Assembly: GCA_024811115.1 (NCBI GenBank)
Contig: JAKOGH010000664.1
Span: 38,990-102,989 of the forward strand
DNA from: Terana coerulea
Lineage: Eukaryota > Basidiomycota > Agaricomycetes > Polyporales > Phanerochaetaceae
DNA: 64,000 nucleotides
Direction: 5' to 3'
Part shown: piece by piece, positions 59,800 to 64,000 of the stretch
How the letters are laid out: every line of letters begins with the position of its first letter
Position numbering within the stretch: position 1 is the first letter of the stretch
The notes under the pieces: generated by a model
Told to the model about the DNA's origin: nothing
The model's database searches: none
Seen by the model: only the letters and a program-made list of their open reading frames with translations
Position numbers and translations under genes: made by a program

Positions 59800-62010
59800 A
59801 TGTCTGCGCTCGACAGTGGCGTGCGCGCCACGGTGCTGCGCGGCGCGAGCCTCACCCCGTCCACAAGCGTCGCGTACGCGCTGCTCTTCCTCGGCACCAT
59901 CGCAGTCACGTACTACGCCCGTCTCGCCCTCTCCGGCCGTCAGCTCCCGGGACCCGTCGGCTGGCCGATCGTCGGTGCGCCCCGTCCCCTCTTCCTTTTC
60001 TTCCGCCTTCCGCACTACTTACTCCCCCATATGTGGGTGGCAGGCAGCACCTTCGCGGTCGAGAAACCCTTCCGCTGGACGTGGTTCGCGCCGCTCGCCG
60101 CGCGCTACGGCCCGCTGCTGCGCGTGCGCATGCTCTTCGACACCTTCGTCGTCGTCAGCGACCCGCGCGCCGCGGAAGAGCTCATGGCGCGCCGCGCGGC
60201 AAACTACTCGTCGCGCAAGCACCTGCCGTTCGCGGGCAAGCACCGCTCGACGGGGCGGCGCATGGTGCTGATGCCGTACGGACCGGAGTTTACGCGCCAG
60301 CGCGCGGCGATGCAGCTCATGTATCGGCCGGAGGGTGCGTGTGCATATAGCCAGCTCGGGTGGGCGGCGTGGGCTGATGAAGGGTGGCCTAGGTGTGAAG
60401 AGTAATCAAGAGCGGCAGCGGCGCCAGGCGTTGAAGCTCTTGCTCGACTTCGTGGACCGGCCCGGGGAGTGGAACGACCACTTGAAGAGCTACTCGTCGG
60501 GCATCGCGCTCGGGATCGCGTTCGGGATGAGCGTCGAGACAGCGCACGCGCGGAAGGACTTGATGATTGGGAACACGGAGACGTTGGGCCATGACGTGCG
60601 TCCTTGGGCTCCTTCTCTTCGCGTGCTTCTTTGCGGGGTGCTAACTGATTTTGACGGGAGCAGCTCGAGCCGGGCCGGTGGTTCGTCGAGTGCGCCAGTC
60701 TTTCTTGATATTGTCCTTCCTCTGAGCTAAGAACCCTCTTCGATAGATTCTTCCAGTTCCTGGACTACCTCCCCGACGTCCTCGCGCCCTGGCGCGCCGT
60801 CGCGCGCGCACACCACCAATACGAGCTCAACGTACGCTCTCCCACCCCCTCTCCTTCCACATTTCTCCGCCACTGACCGTCGTCCCGTCCGCGCAGCTGT
60901 TCGGCAAGTGGGCAGAGGAAGCGAAGACGCCCGTGCCCGGCGCGCTGCAGGCCGAGAGCCTGATCGCGCAGCTCTGGCGGACGCAGGACACCCTCGGGAT
61001 CGACGACGCGACGATCGCCTACGTGCGTCCTCGCCCTCTTCTCCGTGTCCGTGTCCCACACCACTGCTGACGGGCATGCAGATCGGGGGCAGCGTCGGCG
61101 AGGCGGGGACGAACACGACGCAGTGCACGCTCGCGTGCTTCCTCTACGCGCGCGCGCTCTTCCCGGGCGCGTGCGCCGCCGCGCAGGCGGAGCTCGACGC
61201 CGTCGTCGGGCCCGACCGCCTGCCCGCCTTCGGCGACTTCGCCGCGCTGCCCGCCGTGTTCGCCGTCGTCAAGGAGGTGCTGCGGTGGCTGCCCGTCACG
61301 CCGCTCGCGCTGCCGCATGCGGTGAAGGAGGACGACGTGTTCGAGGGGTACACGGTGCGTGCCGGTGCCGTTGCGGTTTGGTGTGGTGTGTGCTGGTGTG
61401 CTGACGGAGGCGGGGCGGCAGATACGCAAGGGCGAGCTCGTCATGCCCTCGATCTGGAACATGCACCGCTCGCCCGACCTCTTCGCGGACCCGGACACGT
61501 TCGACCCCGCCCGCTTCTTCGCCGCCGACGCGCACGGGCGCCTGCCCGCCGACGCGTCCCTCCTCGACGGCATCTGGACCTTCGGGTGCGCCGTTCAATG
61601 AGCATGTGAAGCTTTGAAGGAAGGAAATGCTCACGCGTGCATGCTAGGTTCGGCCGGCGCATCTGCCCCGGGCGCCGCCTCGCAGCGGACAGCGTCTGGC
61701 TCGCCATCGCGTGCCTCCTCTGGGCGTTCGACGTCGCGGGCGACGGCACGCAGCCCGCGCCGCCGCGCTCGACGCCCGGCGCGCCCGACCCGTTCGCGTT
61801 CATCCAGTGGCGCGACGCCGTCAACGTGTGCGTCCCGTCTCTCTTGTCTCCGCGTTTCCGTTTCCTTTCGCTGACGACGTGGCATGACTGGGATGGTGTG
61901 TGGATAGGGAGCCGACGAACTTGCCGCTTGTCGTGACGGTGCGCTCGGAGGCGCGGATCGCGCGCGTGCGCGAGGCGTGGGCGGCCGTGCAGGAGGACGC
62001 GGGGCTGTAG
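59800..62010 (+). CDS. Cytochrome P450 type A, copy A3 (best-preserved P450)
   Basis: A microsomal P450, heme-thiolate monooxygenase. The start ATG at 59,800 gives MSALDSGVRATVLRGAS, an anchor helix VAYALLFLGTIAVTYYARL and the hinge PGPVGWPIVG. After an intron come WTWFAPLAARYGPLLRVRML, YSSRKHLPFAGKHRSTGRRM and FGMSVETAHARKDLM. Then follow the I-helix GGSVGEAGTNTTQ, the K-helix KEVLRWLPVTPLALPHAV, WNMHRSPDLFADPDTFDPAR and the heme loop FGFGRRICPGRR, ending AAVQEDAGL. About nine introns mostly have GTGCGT donors. One junction is doubtful: the exon reading LEPGRWFVECA does not join in frame to FFQFLDYLPDVLAPW, although an alternative donor after LEPGR does. The substrate is unknown; by context it may oxidise a prenylated aromatic. 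Confidence 0.8.
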
Positions 62011-62879
62011 AACCTACCAAGCAGGACAGGATGTGTTCGAGGACGGGACGGGTGCGCCCCAGAGCGGGGACGCATTCCGGGGCTATTTTGTAATTTATTC
62101 TCCCGGGAGTTATTTATTGCGCGTGAACCCGACGTCGGAAATGCATGAGACGGCATGACAAGTGTCGGCGAGATGAAGTTTTGCCAGATGGGTGCCCAGG
62201 TGGAGGACAGCTCACGGCGGTGGTTTGAGAAGCGTGACCGGCAGGGAGGGGTGCAAGTATCCAAGGAGAAAGACAGCGTAAGTGGATCATTATCCGTTGG
62301 TCACGAACCATGTCGGCGGCTACAGGGAAGAAGCAATCAGTTTAGGATCGTGGCATGCAGCGAGTGGATGAAGTGACAAACGGGTATGCAAAGAAGAGGC
62401 AGAAAGGGGCCTTGACTGAAACCCCAAGAAAGAGAGTTGGCGGTTATGTTCAGGTTGACCGCGTCTTGCGTCCTGATACCATGTCCGAATCTCCAGCAGG
62501 CCCACGTCCTACTAGGACGACCATGCCGGTGGTCGAATTTACCTGGTACGACCACAATCTGGATCTCCACGATAAATCACAAGATAAATTACGCTTCATT
62601 CAACAAGGGCACCTACTATAAGACAACACACCGCGCGCAAGAATAGTGCAACAGAAACAGCACATATGCAAAGCCCTCGCGGTTCGTGGCGCGGCCGGGA
62701 AAAATAGTGCCCATCTTTCGCAAGGGTCAAGGTATCCGGCGTAGGTGCTTATGTCGACTGCTCCAAAGCGGACCAGCGGCGTGATGGTCATTGACCGTGA
62801 GGCATTTGCGCACAACTGCGCTCACTTCCACGGGCCCTGTGTGCGTCGATGTTCCTATATATAGCTTATCAGCAGTGGT

Positions 62880-64000
62880 ATGAAGTCTCAACCAACCAAG
62901 GACGTACCCAAAGAGATACTATCCTGTCATCGCAGCTTGCTCTGCAGAATATTGTGCAAAGATTCTTCCGCCAACTCTGCCACGGATGAGCAAGATCACA
63001 GCCGGTATCCGCAGAGTCGAGTCACGAATCATGAGCAACGTTCAACGAAACGACCGTTAACAGTCATCCGAACGTGCCTGCAGGTCTATAAGTGGCACCG
63101 CCCGTCGCGGGCGACGGGATAGACGATGGGACGAACCAGCCGCAAGGGAGAGCACCCTTCAACACCGCGAGAGATAGACGGATCTCGTGCACCCAAAGCA
63201 AACGGAGCGCCGATAGCACTTAACAAAACCTGTCGAACGAATTTCACCGCAACGTGGACTTTAAGAACACTCGCGAACGGGCCAGAGTGGATGTGAGGCC
63301 AAACACTCCGATGCGCTGCGATTTCGGACGCTGGAGCGGTGCGGCGAAGTCTTGCAGGGGTGTTCGTGTGAACCGGCGTGGGGCCAAGCGTTCATCCCGA
63401 CAAGATGCAGGGCGCACATGCGAGAGCCCGGGATGGACCACGAAACTAACAACAGGGCCCCACGACGGTGCTGTACTGGATGTACCGGAAGGATACGGGC
63501 AATATATCAGCCTGGAGCCGTTCAGGCCCGTGTGAATACCTGAAAAACGATTCGAATTGTTGCGATGATATAATTAACCACCGGGCGTACCTCCAACACC
63601 CATACCAGCCCCATCTGCTAACCCTTCAACTCGCGCGCCTTCCTCCAGTCGATCCTTGCACCTCTTCCCCGACCCTCTAGTGACCAAAAGCGCGCTGTGA
63701 GTCGAGGTGATGACCAGTAGGAACGAGAAGACTGGACTTTCTGGCCAAGATCGCGGCACGACGACAGGAGACTGTAGCCGCCGGGATAGGTACATCCGTG
63801 GCCCGCAGCTACGGCCAGTGCGTCTGCATACGGCACACGCGTAAAGCTGTCCGCGCATTTCGTGCGCATCAGTTGGCTCTGTGCTTCGAGGGCCTGCCAA
63901 AGGTACCAGCTGGCTCTTCGCTGGCGTGCTCCCAAGAGGCATCTGATGTTCGCAGCCGACTGAGCAACAAACCAGCGAACACACAGAGTCAACGCACCTA
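62880..64000 (-). repeat. Duplicated segment X, copy X3, cut by window end
   Basis: Inverted match to 24,560-25,760. A minus frame (63,618-63,992) contains QRRASWYLWQALEAQSQLM and GRGARIDWRKARELKG, which align with the other copy. A second shared block lies at 63,400-63,540. The encoded product, if any, is not recognised and may continue beyond the window. Confidence 0.55.

Larger units (their letters stand above)
52270..62700. repeat. Right arm of the ~10-kb inverted duplication (module 3)
   Basis: Reverse complement of 12,690-22,690, with the order P450-B (minus), prenyltransferase (minus), P450-A (plus). All intergenic regions match their left counterparts. Beyond P450-A it continues to segment X at 62,880, which is missing on the left because the transposon at 12,669 replaced it. 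Confidence 0.88.

Noticed and set aside
52270..62700. Right arm as a simple tandem copy of the left arm
   Set aside because: All three genes and the flanking blocks match only in reverse complement.
1..64000. CRISPR array or prokaryotic operon structure
   Set aside because: No regularly spaced identical repeats exist, and genes with many spliceosomal introns show the DNA is eukaryotic.

Overview
The window looks like nuclear DNA of a basidiomycete fungus, probably an Agaricomycete. Genes are split by many introns of about 50-80 bp with GTGCGT/GTRNGY donors. The coding arms are GC-rich. The recognisable families are typical of mushroom-forming fungi: microsomal P450s, UbiA-type prenyltransferases, a DUF6533 protein, seven-helix membrane proteins of unknown function and an MFS transporter. 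All function calls come from reading the sequence; no database search was run.

Layout. (1) 1-12,670 is a transposon nest. It holds two TA-flanked MITEs, a dead Copia LTR retrotransposon (1,674-9,581, TSD TGCTT), two copies of a 2.5-3 kb non-coding inverted-repeat element (one inside Copia), two copies of a hAT-type MITE, and one unclassified insertion. (2) 12,690-22,690 is module 1: P450 type A (minus), UbiA prenyltransferase (plus), P450 type B (plus). (3) 24,560-33,500 is a degraded module 2: a flanking segment 'X', a foldback element where P450-A should be, the A-PT intergenic region, an intact prenyltransferase PT2 (31,542-32,875), and PT downstream sequence with no P450-B. (4) 33,800-51,200 holds an enoyl-CoA hydratase/isomerase remnant, a DUF6533 gene, three paralogous seven-helix genes (one minus, two in tandem plus) and an MFS exporter-like gene. 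(5) 52,270-64,000 is module 3, an inverted copy: P450-B (minus), prenyltransferase (minus), P450-A (plus), then segment X (minus), cut by the window end.

The main result is a triplicated X-A-PT-B module, with copies 1 and 3 forming roughly 10-kb inverted arms around a centre of about 30 kb. Comparing copies by eye, most members carry lesions: A1 (lost ATG, 101-bp deletion, 1-bp deletion, lost splice acceptor), PT1 (frameshift near the C-terminus), B1 (frameshift after ATG, in-frame TGA), B3 (ExxR changed to ExxW, frameshift) and PT3 (several 1-base insertions). Only PT2 and, apart from one unresolved splice junction, P450-A3 read well. If real rather than assembly error, one working prenyltransferase and one working P450 survive in different copies. 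The prenyltransferase carries both Asp-rich motifs of the 4-hydroxybenzoate polyprenyltransferase (COQ2/UbiA) type. A meroterpenoid-like pathway (prenylation of an aromatic acceptor, P450 oxidation, MFS export) is therefore a reasonable inference, but the product cannot be told from the sequence.
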